Below, piece after piece: positions 1 to 9,151 of a stretch of DNA of 20,670 nucleotides; the stretch's first letter is position 1; each line of letters begins with the position of its first letter. The stretch is from a virus: positions 1 through 20,670 of IMG/VR virus record IMGVR_UViG_3300049595_002062; one strand, written 5' to 3'. The translations under genes were made by a program, and so were the position numbers. Below the pieces are notes generated by a model. That model was not told the origin of the DNA. It was given only the letters and a program-made list of their open reading frames with translations, and searched no databases.

Positions 1-1
1 C

Positions 2-3000
2 GACTTATTAAACGTAACACAAATCGCAGCATCATACTTAGATACGCTTTATTTACAAATCAAGTTCTTAACAACAATCAAAGATCAATATACCAATATT
101 CAGATTGATGAAAAGCCATTCCCATTTTCTAAATCACTTTTAGAATCAATGGGTATTGTTGCACCAAGCTTATTTGTTGATGCCAAGTTGATGGAAGAAG
201 TCCTATCAAGGGATGAAGAAAGAAACTACGAAGATAAGCTTAATGAAATAAAGAATGTTATTTATCAAAATATTTACAGCAATCTTCAAAGCATTCTAAA
301 ATCAAAGGGAACTGAGAAATCAGTAAGAAACTTACTTCATTGCTTTGGTATCGATGAAGAGTTGGTTAAACTTTCAGTTTATTCAAACAACGACAGTCTC
401 AAAGTAGCTGACAACGTTTCAAATCTTACTGTTAAAAAGAAATCAATAAACCTTAACGATCCAGATAGATTCTACTCAACTATCTATCAATACAAAGATC
501 CTTCAAATACAGCTTCTACATCTTACATTTCTGGTGCTACATCAACAGAGCTAGATTATGTTCCATATACATTTGAAGCAGAAGTAGTATTCCCAAGAAA
601 ACTGAATAATGATCAACCAAACTATTTCGTAACATCATTTTCAAGTGCTTCAATCTTCGGTGGTCACACCGCTGTATCAAATGCAGATGATTACACTTGG
701 GCTTCACCAGATTACTTTGGATTTAAGGTATTAGCAGTTAAGGATTCTGAGAATCCAAACAATGCCAGATTCTGCTTACAAGTTCCAGCACTTTCTATCA
801 CTTTAACATCTAGCTTGTATACAGATGTATACCAAAGCGAGCGTTGGAACTTTGCCGTAAGAGTTAAACCAAGCAAACTAGAAAATGCAAATATTGTATC
901 TGGAACTACTAACGCAACATATACAATCGATTTCTATGGTGTAAATACTGACGGCGGTGTCGTAGTAAATGAGTTTTCTCTTTCCTCCTCAGTTTCTAAT
1001 GCAAATGGAAAGAACTTTGTAAGAGCAGCTAAGAGACTTTATTTTGGTGCAGAAAGAACAAACTTTACAGGCTCCTTGGTTAATGCCACTGATATCAAGC
1101 TATTAAATCTAAGAGCTTGGGCAGCATATCTAACTAATGAAGATATCCAACGCCATGCAGCCGATCCAATGAGCTATGGTATCGAATCCTTAAATGAAAA
1201 TGCATATTTAACACAAACAACATTCGATAATATTAGCGTACCAAAAGCCGAAACACTTCTTCTAGATTGGCAGTTTGATCAAATAACTGGTTCAAACTCT
1301 GGTTCTGGCGTACCCGGTACTAGTGATGGATACTTCCTAGTAGATGACGCAACAGGCGGTTCTGCTACATATTCCAAGTACAACACAGTTTTCAACAATC
1401 TAAAGAAATATCAATATGTTGGTAAGGGCGACCTATTCCCACAAAATGACAATACCATTATTGATACACAATATATCTTTACATCAAGATTAAATCATTT
1501 TGAAGATATAAGAAACTCACAACTTGTTAACATCCTTTCAGTTGAAGAGCAGACTTTATTCACTCGCCAAACACGTCCAATAAACTACTTCTTTAGTTTT
1601 GAAAAGAGCATGTACAGAACAATCTCTGAACAAATGCTCAATATGTTTGGTACTATCCTAGACTTCAATAATCTAGTTGGTGAGCCAGTAAACAAATATC
1701 GTAGAGAATATAAGAGCTTAGGCAAGCTTCGCCAAATGTTCTTTGAGAAAGTACAGAATACACCAGATCTAGATAAGTATCTAGACTTCTACAAGTGGAT
1801 TGACAGTGCAGTAGGTAAGTTCCTACTTCAACTTGTACCAGCATCAGCCGATACATCAGATGGACTTCTAAATGTAATCGAAAGCCATGCATTAGAACGC
1901 AACAAGCACCAATACAAGTTCCCAACAATAGAGTTCAAAGCACAAGTACCAGAAACTGGTTTTATTAGCGTTAACAAACATTTATACAACTGGCGTATTG
2001 GTTTTAGACCATTAAACAATCAAGAAGATGATAACTGTCTATATTGGAGTGATAGAGCAGAAAGAACAACCTCTCCTCTTTCCTCATCAGATGCTGGTGT
2101 GAATAATACAAGAACAAAGATCTTTGAAGCAAAAGCACAAGCTCTTAATCGTTCTTATACTACTCCATTACGTCTTGATGTTGGATTCAACAAGACAATA
2201 AAGGGTGGTGTAAACTTTGAATCAAGCAAGAATCTAGACTATGTTAAGATTGCAACAGAACCACATGGTCCACTTGATTCAGATGGTATCGTACAACCAC
2301 CAGCAAACTATCTATTTGCAGGCATTGTAAACACTTCTTCAGTATTGAAAGATTGTGACGACATATTAAACCCAACACAAAAGAAGAAATATTACTTCTC
2401 AACTGTTCACGGTAGAGATTATAATGCAACACAAACAAGTACTTACAGCCATGTTGTAAGCAGCAGAATCGCATTACCAGCAAACTTTGTAAGCGCAAGC
2501 ATTCAAGGCGGTTATCACGATTATGTTTCCGATCAGTTTATGAGCGGTGTTGATATAGTCAATATCCACAATGATACCTATGGTTCTTCAAATGAAGTTC
2601 CAATGCAAGGTCCATTCACTAATCAATGGGTTGGTGGAAATCAATCAAGACACATCACTTTAAATACTGGAAGTGATTCATATTTAACAAGACCAGAAGC
2701 TTGGAAGATTGCTCTTGGCGTTTCTGGTAGCAGCACAGATATCTATCAAACTGCTGTTGGTTGGATTGGCGCAGACTATCCATATCCAGAAGGTAATGAC
2801 TTTGAACCATCTTATCCAGTAGTTGCACACAAGAGAGCAACATACTTCCGCGACGAAACAGCAAAGCGTCCTGTAAACATTCGTAACATTCGTTCTTCAA
2901 CTGGTTCGGTAGATCTTGGTAACTATTCAAGAAACTATCAAGTTGTTCAAACAATGGGAAGAACAACAAACAATAGACTTCTTCTTGATCAAGTAACCCC

Positions 3001-6000
3001 AATCACTTCATCAGAACTATTTGGTGTTGTTAGAACCTCAGTAACCTCACCAAGAACCGATTTTACGCTTGTTGAAAGACCACGTACAGAAACAGTCATT
3101 GGTTCACGTTTCTCTGCTCCCGGTGATTCTAGAACCCTTTCAAGAGGTTTCTTGAATGCTTATGCAGAAGAGCTTTCACCATACAATGCAATGTCATTCA
3201 GAAATCGTCAAGTCATTGGCGATGGTAGAAGAACAGCCGATGCACTTACGAACGATATCGAGAGATACAACGAAACTGTATCTGGCGCAGTAGGTAAGTC
3301 ATTAACAGCATTACTAGCCAAACCAACATCAGTTGGTGGCTATGAATCTGGTTCTACAACAGTAGCATCGCTGCACAAAGTCAATAGAAACACACTTTAC
3401 ACTATTGATTATTCTGGCTCTGGTACAGCAGTTACAGCAGATTATGACAACGGATTTGTAACACATCAAATACCACAAAATGATGCTGGTTATGCTTGGA
3501 TTAGAGCAGCTATTTCTGGAACAGCAGATGATAGAAATCCTGCTTATTTTGGACACATACTTACAAACTACACAGTCCCATCTGGCACAACTTCAACTAC
3601 ACAATCTCTATCAATGATTTCTGCTTCTTTGTTTGGAAGTACGTTTAATATTACAAATAGTTTAAGAACACTTGGATATGATCAATCAATATCTGGTAAT
3701 AACTCAAGTTATCTACCAGTTGACTTTGTTGGTCTGAATAGTAATGTCTACGAAAGTGCTTCATACACAACACTACTTGCTACAACTGGTGCTTATAGAG
3801 ATTTGGCTGGTGGTTTATTAAAAACTAACGATGCTCTCGCTGAAACAACTGGAGCGGTAGTTATTGGCGATCAAGGAATCTTCTTTAAGCCAGATGGAAC
3901 AAAAATGTTTGTATATGGTGAAGATGGATTTGCTTTTTTTCCAAGAAATGAAAGAATAAGTGAATATAATCTTTCTACTGCATGGGACACGACCAGTGCT
4001 GTGTTCTCACAAACTGGCACTTTATCACTAGCTGCTATTAATTCAGCTTATCCGACTATTTTTACCTATGGAGCGAATTCTGGTGAAGGAACATTTTTTG
4101 AATTCTCGTCAGATGGAAGTAAACTGTATGTTTCTTGGGATAATGCATATGAATTATATGGTATACAAATATCATTTTTTGTGCAACAATACGATCTATC
4201 ATCATCTTGGGATATTTCAACTTTAACGCTTAATTCTGGTAGTTATGCACTAAAAAATGATATACCTCCAATAACACACGGAACTTTTTCTAATGATGGA
4301 ACAAAAATATATTGTACAGATGGTACAAGCATATTTAAATATAATCTGAGTACTGCTTGGGATATCACAACAATTTCTAGTACCTATGAAGGAACATTTA
4401 AGTTTCCAAGTATTTCTTTGTCTAGTGTTGATAGAATTAAGTTTTCATCAGATGGTACAAGATTATATGTATATGGGATTGATAACACAAGTATCAATAC
4501 TGTACCAAATTATGATCAAGTTGTTGGTAACTCAAGTTCGCAAAGAACTATAACAAGATTAAATTTATCTACTGCTTGGGATATTACTACAATACAATAT
4601 GATAAAATTGCTATTAAAGAAAATGATAACTATCTTTCTTCACCGCAGTATAGATTTTGGTCTTCTTTTGCCATAGGAAACGAAAATTTATCTAATGGTA
4701 AAATATATTATTCATTTCTAACTAATGGACTTTCTTTAGTTAGAACAGGTTCTTTAGTACAATATGATTATGTTTACAATAGACAAGTAGAATTAAATTC
4801 TTCTGCTTCTATGCTTAATTCACTATTATCGCATAGAGGTGGAGCTTATGGATATAATGTACCAAATCAAGTAAGAAATAGTGATCATCCAATTGTAAGA
4901 GTACAAAGAAAAGATAACTATATTACAGTTAATACAACAGAAGAAAATGTTCTTATAGAACGTGAGCCAGTAGTTTATTTTAATAGTCCACACGAACTTT
5001 ATATTGAAAATAAAGAAACAAATCAAATATTTGAAGCAACTTATTCTTATGATAATCTTCTTCAATCATTTGAAAATGAAAATCTTTTCAATAATTTAGT
5101 ACAATCTAAGAATACAACATTTTATGAAAAAGCTATAAAAATGTTAAAGAATAATGATAAATATAAGTTCTCTAAACTTGTTTATAAAACTTCAATTTAC
5201 CCAAAGAAAAAATATTCTACTTTATCTGATACAAGACAGAGGAAATACTATTCCTTCTCAGCTTGGAGAGACAACAGAGAAGATAGAGCAAAAATATATC
5301 AAGTATCAGATTTCAATTATGGAAATTTCTTAGTTTCTTATGAGAGTATTTGGCCTATGGATGGAAGAATTTATCCAAATGACATACGCACTGATTATAT
5401 CAGTTATAATCAATCTTTTTATGGTACTATTGGTGCAGAGGGTGTTTTACAAAACAAAACAATATTTGTTTGGATAAGCGGAACAACACCACAATCTACG
5501 TTTAGTTATTTGACTAGCAGTATAACAGCTTCTGTTTCTTATGCTGCTCCTCACACATTGATAGATAAGGGATATAACTTATTTTCTAGAAATTCGCTTT
5601 TAACTTCTCCTTTGGAACAGAATACGTATTTTAGTTATTATCCAATATATTCTGGTGGTGTATCTGCGACTAGTTCATTTAGAGGAGAAATATCATTTTA
5701 TGAACCAAGACCAGATAATACTGTTACTTGGACGACTGTTGAACACCCAAATATAAATTATGGACCATATGATGACTCATATTCAAACTGGTATGAAACA
5801 CTTCGTTTGAAAGCAAAAAATTACTCAGTATTACCAGAATATATTATTTCTGATGATACAAGATTATCTCTTCTAAATGCTGGCAAGTATAGAACCTCAT
5901 ATGCCAATGCACTAACTATCAGTGGTTCTTCAATTACAGGTTCAAACAGCCAATTTGATGATTTATATATAGAAACAGATAATCTTTCAAATATGGATAA

Positions 6001-9000
6001 TATTAAACAAGATTTATCTTCTGTAACTAAAACGATCAAATTAACACTTGATTGTGATGCTTTCTTAAAATTTAATGCTAAACCAGAACTTTATCCACAA
6101 GTTAGAACTGTAAAGATAGCTGAAAAGTTTATGAAAACAACTTTACCATATATATCTTTCTGGTCTGGTAGCACATCAAACATTTACAATTATCAGAACA
6201 ATAGTGAGTATCCAGTAGCATTAAAATCTTTTATTAATCCTTTATTTGCTCCCGGTATTCTTTACAATACAATAAAATCTGGTATTGCAGTAGATTATCC
6301 AATATTAACAAGTTCTTTAACACAATCTGTATTTATTACTGCTGCTAGTAGTTCATTTGCAAATTGGCGTAATTCAAACGGAATTGGAAATTCAAATTTT
6401 GATATTAGATTACCATTTGAAACATTATTAAAACCAGAAGCTTACTTACAACAAGTAATTGATATGTATGCTGATCGCTGGTATTCTACCACACCAGAGT
6501 TTCATTATAATGTAAATTACACATCTTCATGGACAGGAGAATTTTTAGATAATAGTTATAAATTGGCTATTAATAACTTCTTAGCAGAAACAATTGATTT
6601 CTTTGCACCAGAGGGAAAGCTAACAACTTTATTTTCTAAACCAGAAACAGAATTTAAACAAGTTGATCCAAATAAAAAATATCGTGCATTAGTTAAAATA
6701 TATAAATCAGCAACAAATAACAATCTTAAAGATTATTTAAACGCAACTGGTTCAAACGCCAGTACTTTATATACTAGACCACAATATACAAATAAAGCAA
6801 TTGAAACTATAACAATGTATAGTCGTCCAAGTGCTTTTGGACCTCCATCGACCAATAGAAATGCTATCAGTGCCGGTACAGTATTCCAGTATTTATCTAG
6901 AGGTTCTGAATTTACCTATGCTCCTTATACACCACCATATTATGATGGTTCCGCATGGGCTTTAATAACATTCACACCAACAGGTTCTAAAGCACATGTG
7001 CCAACATTAGAAGAAATACAAAATAATTTAGAAATAAAATATTTAAGATTAGAAGAAACTGTAAATTCCGGTTCAGATCAATATCTTGCATTTGGTCCAG
7101 TTGTTCACCATAATAATGCAATAAATAATAATGCAATGCAGATATCCGCTTCTGTTGATTTATTAAAGTTTATAAATACACAAGAATTTACATTAAATTC
7201 AACAGATGCAACAAAAACAAAAGCTGCTTCAAAAATTTGGGCAATACAAACTAAATTTGAAACACCAATATTAAACTTTAATCCTGCTGATACAGGTTAT
7301 ACTGCTTCATTTGTAAGTAATGTTTATTACCCTTCGCAACAAGATCTTCCAACATATGGAATGTGGCATCAATACGGTGTAATACCAGATGAAGGCAAGG
7401 GTGTATATTTGCAAGTAACTGATATTCCAAAAGATTATATTCTTTATGGTAATGAAAGTTCTTATAAAGATTTAACTGATACTGCAATTAAAGGCAATCC
7501 CGCATTAACCGCTTCTCTTGCTGATATCGTCGGTTTCAACAAAGATCCAATTAAACTTGGACAAGTTGCAGCACAAAAAGAAATCAAAGAAGCTGTCGTT
7601 GCAATACCATATATTCTTGAAAAGAATCAACGCAAGTTCTTCAAGCTAAACAAGAATGCTGTTAACTACATCAATAAGCAATACTTTGGCAAGGGTAAAG
7701 ATATTGAAAAGATTTCAGAAAATGCTGCATTAGATGTATCTAAGACCATATTAGATCAAATCCAATCACTTGAGGACTATGTTGTACCACCAGCATTTGA
7801 CTATCTAAATAATCAAGACATTGAACCGATCTCAATGTACGTATTTGAGTTTAAGTATAATCTTTCACAAGAAGATCTCTCACACATTTGGCAAGGTGTA
7901 CAACCAAATATTGCAGACAAGGTAGAGAATCAAAAGATCACAATATCTCACGAACTAAATGTAAATGAGCTAATGGATGTTGATAATCTTACTGAGAATC
8001 TACAATGGTTAGTATTCAAGATTAAGAAGAAGGCAAAGACCAACTACTTCAACAAAGTACTTCAATCTGCTCAAGAGAAAGACAAGAGAAAGGAAGATAA
8101 TCTTCTCAAACTCGGTCGTACTAAGAGAGCAGCAGCAAACGTACAAGAAGATAATGAGCTTCTATACAGCTACAACTGGCCTTATGATTATTTCTCACTT
8201 GTAGAACTAGCCAAGATTGACGCTATAATCGAGTTTGATGGTAATGAGAAGGTTGTTACAACAATAACTGATGATACAGATGCTACTACAACAAACGATA
8301 GCAAGCCATTCATAAACACTGGCAGAGAGTTCAAGAATGACGAAAGAGCAGATGATATCAGAGCCATGCAAGAACAACGTAAGAAGCAAGAGGAAGAAAA
8401 GAAGAATCGTGATAGAGCAGCAGCTGTTCGTGATTCCTTAAGAGCCGACAACAAGCTTCAACAACGTATTGAAGAAGAGAAAAAGAAAAATCAAGATAGA
8501 TCTACTGCTGTTAGAAATACACAACCAGCAAATAATAGACTAGATCAAGCTCTTGAACAACAAAGACAAGAGCGTGAAGCACAACAATCTAGACAAGAAG
8601 CTATTCAAAACGCTGGAAAGGTTAATACTGGCAAAGTAGTAGAACAAGCTCAACAACGAAGAGAAGAACAACAATCTAGACAAGAAGCCGTACAAAATGC
8701 TGGTAAAGTAAACAGCTCAACAGCTGCACAAAAAATAGAACAAAAGCAAGAAACTAGACAAGCTATACAGCAAGAACGCAGAGAAGCGGTACAAAATGCT
8801 GGTAGAGTAAATAATCAAACAGCATCACAGCAAACTCAACAAAAACAAGAAACAAGACAGGCTACACAACAAGAGCGTAGAGAAGCGGTACAAAATACTG
8901 GCAGAGTAGGCAATAGAGGAAATGCAGGTAGAGGAAGTAGTGGTGGTAAGTTGAACGACACTGAACAACAACAAGAAGTTGATTCTAATGTAGGTGGTGG

Positions 9001-9151
9001 TAGCGTAGGTGGAAGAGGACAAGGACAAGTTGCTGGTGGAACTAGAAATCCATTCTCTGCTGGCACTGGCGAAGGCATAACTTCTGATGGTGTCAAGAAG
9101 CCTTCTTCTGGTCGTGATACAACTAAAAATCCAAAAGGTGGTAGACGCTAA
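2..9151 (+). CDS. Giant multidomain phage structural protein (5' partial), probable tail/fibre-associated
   Basis: The reading frame is open from the first complete codon at position 2 (DLLNVTQIAASYLDTLYLQ...) through an in-frame ATG at 149 to TAA at 9149-9151. The true start therefore lies upstream, and 3,049 residues are visible. Residue numbers below count from the ATG at 149. A LamG/concanavalin-like beta region lies near residues 135-350, a repeat block with PDGTK and NLSTAWD motifs near 1245-1480, and a Q/E/R-rich tandem-repeat region near 2750-2920 followed by a Gly-rich basic tail. Just before the tail, segments such as MYVFEFKYNLSQEDL, LQWLVFKIKKKAKTNYF and YSYNWPYDYFSLVELAKIDA resemble an uncharacterised large protein family that I recall from marine phages. 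No signal peptide, membrane segment or enzyme motif was seen. Size, beta-rich Ser/Thr/Tyr composition and neighbours suggest a virion protein of the tail or fibre; the exact role is unknown. The stop overlaps the next start by one base (TAATG). Confidence 0.85.
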   Translation, partial: DLLNVTQIAASYLDTLYLQIKFLTTIKDQYTNIQIDEKPFPFSKSLLESMGIVAPSLFVDAKLMEEVLSRDEERNYEDKLNEIKNVIYQNIYSNLQSILKSKGTEKSVRNLLHCFGIDEELVKLSVYSNNDSLKVADNVSNLTVKKKSINLNDPDRFYSTIYQYKDPSNTASTSYISGATSTELDYVPYTFEAEVVFPRKLNNDQPNYFVTSFSSASIFGGHTAVSNADDYTWASPDYFGFKVLAVKDSENPNNARFCLQVPALSITLTSSLYTDVYQSERWNFAVRVKPSKLENANIVSGTTNATYTIDFYGVNTDGGVVVNEFSLSSSVSNANGKNFVRAAKRLYFGAERTNFTGSLVNATDIKLLNLRAWAAYLTNEDIQRHAADPMSYGIESLNENAYLTQTTFDNISVPKAETLLLDWQFDQITGSNSGSGVPGTSDGYFLVDDATGGSATYSKYNTVFNNLKKYQYVGKGDLFPQNDNTIIDTQYIFTSRLNHFEDIRNSQLVNILSVEEQTLFTRQTRPINYFFSFEKSMYRTISEQMLNMFGTILDFNNLVGEPVNKYRREYKSLGKLRQMFFEKVQNTPDLDKYLDFYKWIDSAVGKFLLQLVPASADTSDGLLNVIESHALERNKHQYKFPTIEFKAQVPETGFISVNKHLYNWRIGFRPLNNQEDDNCLYWSDRAERTTSPLSSSDAGVNNTRTKIFEAKAQALNRSYTTPLRLDVGFNKTIKGGVNFESSKNLDYVKIATEPHGPLDSDGIVQPPANYLFAGIVNTSSVLKDCDDILNPTQKKKYYFSTVHGRDYNATQTSTYSHVVSSRIALPANFVSASIQGGYHDYVSDQFMSGVDIVNIHNDTYGSSNEVPMQGPFTNQWVGGNQSRHITLNTGSDSYLTRPEAWKIALGVSGSSTDIYQTAVGWIGADYPYPEGNDFEPSYPVVAHKRATYFRDETAKRPVNIRNIRSSTGSVDLGNYSRNYQVVQTMGRTTNNRLLLDQVTPITSSELFGVVRTSVTSPRTDFTLVERPRTETVIGSRFSAPGDSRTLSRGFLNAYAEELSPYNAMSFRNRQVIGDGRRTADALTNDIERYNETVSGAVGKSLTALLAKPTSVGGYESGSTTVASLHKVNRNTLYTIDYSGSGTAVTADYDNGFVTHQIPQNDAGYAWIRAAISGTADDRNPAYFGHILTNYTVPSGTTSTTQSLSMISASLFGSTFNITNSLRTLGYDQSISGNNSSYLPVDFVGLNSNVYESASYTTLLATTGAYRDLAGGLLKTNDALAETTGAVVIGDQGIFFKPDGTKMFVYGEDGFAFFPRNERISEYNLSTAWDTTSAVFSQTGTLSLAAINSAYPTIFTYGANSGEGTFFEFSSDGSKLYVSWDNAYELYGIQISFFVQQYDLSSSWDISTLTLNSGSYALKNDIPPITHGTFSNDGTKIYCTDGTSIFKYNLSTAWDITTISSTYEGTFKFPSISLSSVDRIKFSSDGTRLYVYGIDNTSINTVPNYDQVVGNSSSQRTITRLNLSTAWDITTIQYDKIAIKENDNYLSSPQYRFWSSFAIGNENLSNGKIYYSFLTNGLSLVRTGSLVQYDYVYNRQVELNSSASMLNSLLSHRGGAYGYNVPNQVRNSDHPIVRVQRKDNYITVNTTEENVLIEREPVVYFNSPHELYIENKETNQIFEATYSYDNLLQSFENENLFNNLVQSKNTTFYEKAIKMLKNNDKYKFSKLVYKTSIYPKKKYSTLSDTRQRKYYSFSAWRDNREDRAKIYQVSDFNYGNFLVSYESIWPMDGRIYPNDIRTDYISYNQSFYGTIGAEGVLQNKTIFVWISGTTPQSTFSYLTSSITASVSYAAPHTLIDKGYNLFSRNSLLTSPLEQNTYFSYYPIYSGGVSATSSFRGEISFYEPRPDNTVTWTTVEHPNINYGPYDDSYSNWYETLRLKAKNYSVLPEYIISDDTRLSLLNAGKYRTSYANALTISGSSITGSNSQFDDLYIETDNLSNMDNIKQDLSSVTKTIKLTLDCDAFLKFNAKPELYPQVRTVKIAEKFMKTTLPYISFWSGSTSNIYNYQNNSEYPVALKSFINPLFAPGILYNTIKSGIAVDYPILTSSLTQSVFITAASSSFANWRNSNGIGNSNFDIRLPFETLLKPEAYLQQVIDMYADRWYSTTPEFHYNVNYTSSWTGEFLDNSYKLAINNFLAETIDFFAPEGKLTTLFSKPETEFKQVDPNKKYRALVKIYKSATNNNLKDYLNATGSNASTLYTRPQYTNKAIETITMYSRPSAFGPPSTNRNAISAGTVFQYLSRGSEFTYAPYTPPYYDGSAWALITFTPTGSKAHVPTLEEIQNNLEIKYLRLEETVNSGSDQYLAFGPVVHHNNAINNNAMQISASVDLLKFINTQEFTLNSTDATKTKAASKIWAIQTKFETPILNFNPADTGYTASFVSNVYYPSQQDLPTYGMWHQYGVIPDEGKGVYLQVTDIPKDYILYGNESSYKDLTDTAIKGNPALTASLADIVGFNKDPIKLGQVAAQKEIKEAVVAIPYILEKNQRKFFKLNKNAVNYINKQYFGKGKDIEKISENAALDVSKTILDQIQSLEDYVVPPAFDYLNNQDIEPISMYVFEFKYNLSQEDLSHIWQGVQPNIADKVENQKITISHELNVNELMDVDNLTENLQWLVFKIKKKAKTNYFNKVLQSAQEKDKRKEDNLLKLGRTKRAAANVQEDNELLYSYNWPYDYFSLVELAKIDAIIEFDGNEKVVTTITDDTDATTTNDSKPFINTGREFKNDERADDIRAMQEQRKKQEEEKKNRDRAAAVRDSLRADNKLQQRIEEEKKKNQDRSTAVRNTQPANNRLDQALEQQRQEREAQQSRQEAIQNAGKVNTGKVVEQAQQRREEQQSRQEAVQNAGKVNSSTAAQKIEQKQETRQAIQQERREAVQNAGRVNNQTASQQTQQKQETRQATQQERREAVQNTGRVGNRGNAGRGSSGGKLNDTEQQQEVDSNVGGGSVGGRGQGQVAGGTRNPFSAGTGEGITSDGVKKPSSGRDTTKNPKGGRR
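554..1200 (+). other. LamG/concanavalin-A-like region inside the giant structural protein
   Basis: About 215 residues with the feel of a jelly-roll carbohydrate-binding fold. It opens with YTFEAEVVFPRKL, has a central ERWNFAVRVKP strand, and ends with KRLYFGAERTNFTGSL followed by IKLLNLRAWAAYLTNEDIQ. The pattern 'W.(F/L)AV' followed by '(L/Y)(F/Y)(F/I)G' and then 'L.(L/V)..(L/A)YLT(D/N)EDI..HA' is typical of LamG-type domains in phage tail and adhesion proteins. The fold is inferred from pattern alone and was not tested with a profile search. If correct, it could bind surface glycans of the host or stabilise the particle. Confidence 0.45.
3881..4591 (+). repeat. Degenerate repeats coding beta-propeller-like blades (PDGTK ... 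NLSTAWD)
   Basis: Four degenerate repeats in the frame of the giant gene. Each has a strand such as FFKPDGTKMFVYG, FEFSSDGSKLYVSW, GTFSNDGTKIYCTD or IKFSSDGTRLYVYG. Each is followed by a closing strand: EYNLSTAWDTT at 3962, QYDLSSSWDIST at 4187, KYNLSTAWDITT at 4337 and RLNLSTAWDITT at 4556. Distances between closing strands are 225, 150 and 219 bases, i.e. blades of 50-75 residues. A weaker fifth blade may follow (SNGKIYYSF...LVQYDY, about 4690-4775). This layout matches beta-propeller repeats that I recall in marine phage and metagenome proteins. The fold and any binding role are inference. Confidence 0.75.
8414..8911 (+). repeat. Six tandem 28-33-residue repeats (RxxAVQNAGxVN) in the C-terminal tail
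   Basis: In-frame tandem repeats with an Arg-led core starting at 8414, 8498, 8591, 8678, 8777 and 8876. Steps are 84, 93, 87, 99 and 99 bases. The first two units are divergent (AAAVRDSLRADN, STAVRNTQPANN). The last four are clear: RQEAIQNAGKVN, RQEAVQNAGKVN, RREAVQNAGRVN and RREAVQNTGRVG. Between cores the sequence is Gln/Glu/Arg/Lys-rich and probably helical or coiled coil. The last two units have exactly the same 99-base period and are similar in DNA, which suggests recent unit duplication. A Gly-rich basic end follows (about 8912-9148). Confidence 0.85.

Noticed and set aside
8414-8911. Regular repeats that could be taken for a CRISPR array.
   Set aside because: Repeats keep the reading frame, are degenerate, code a protein motif and are separated by related rather than unique spacers.
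8836-9096. Minus-strand open frame coding a Pro- and Ser-rich peptide opposite the repeat tail.
   Set aside because: It mirrors the Gly/Gln-rich codons of the giant gene, has no binding site and overlaps fully with a well-supported gene. All other minus-strand frames of 60-115 codons are shadows for the same reasons.
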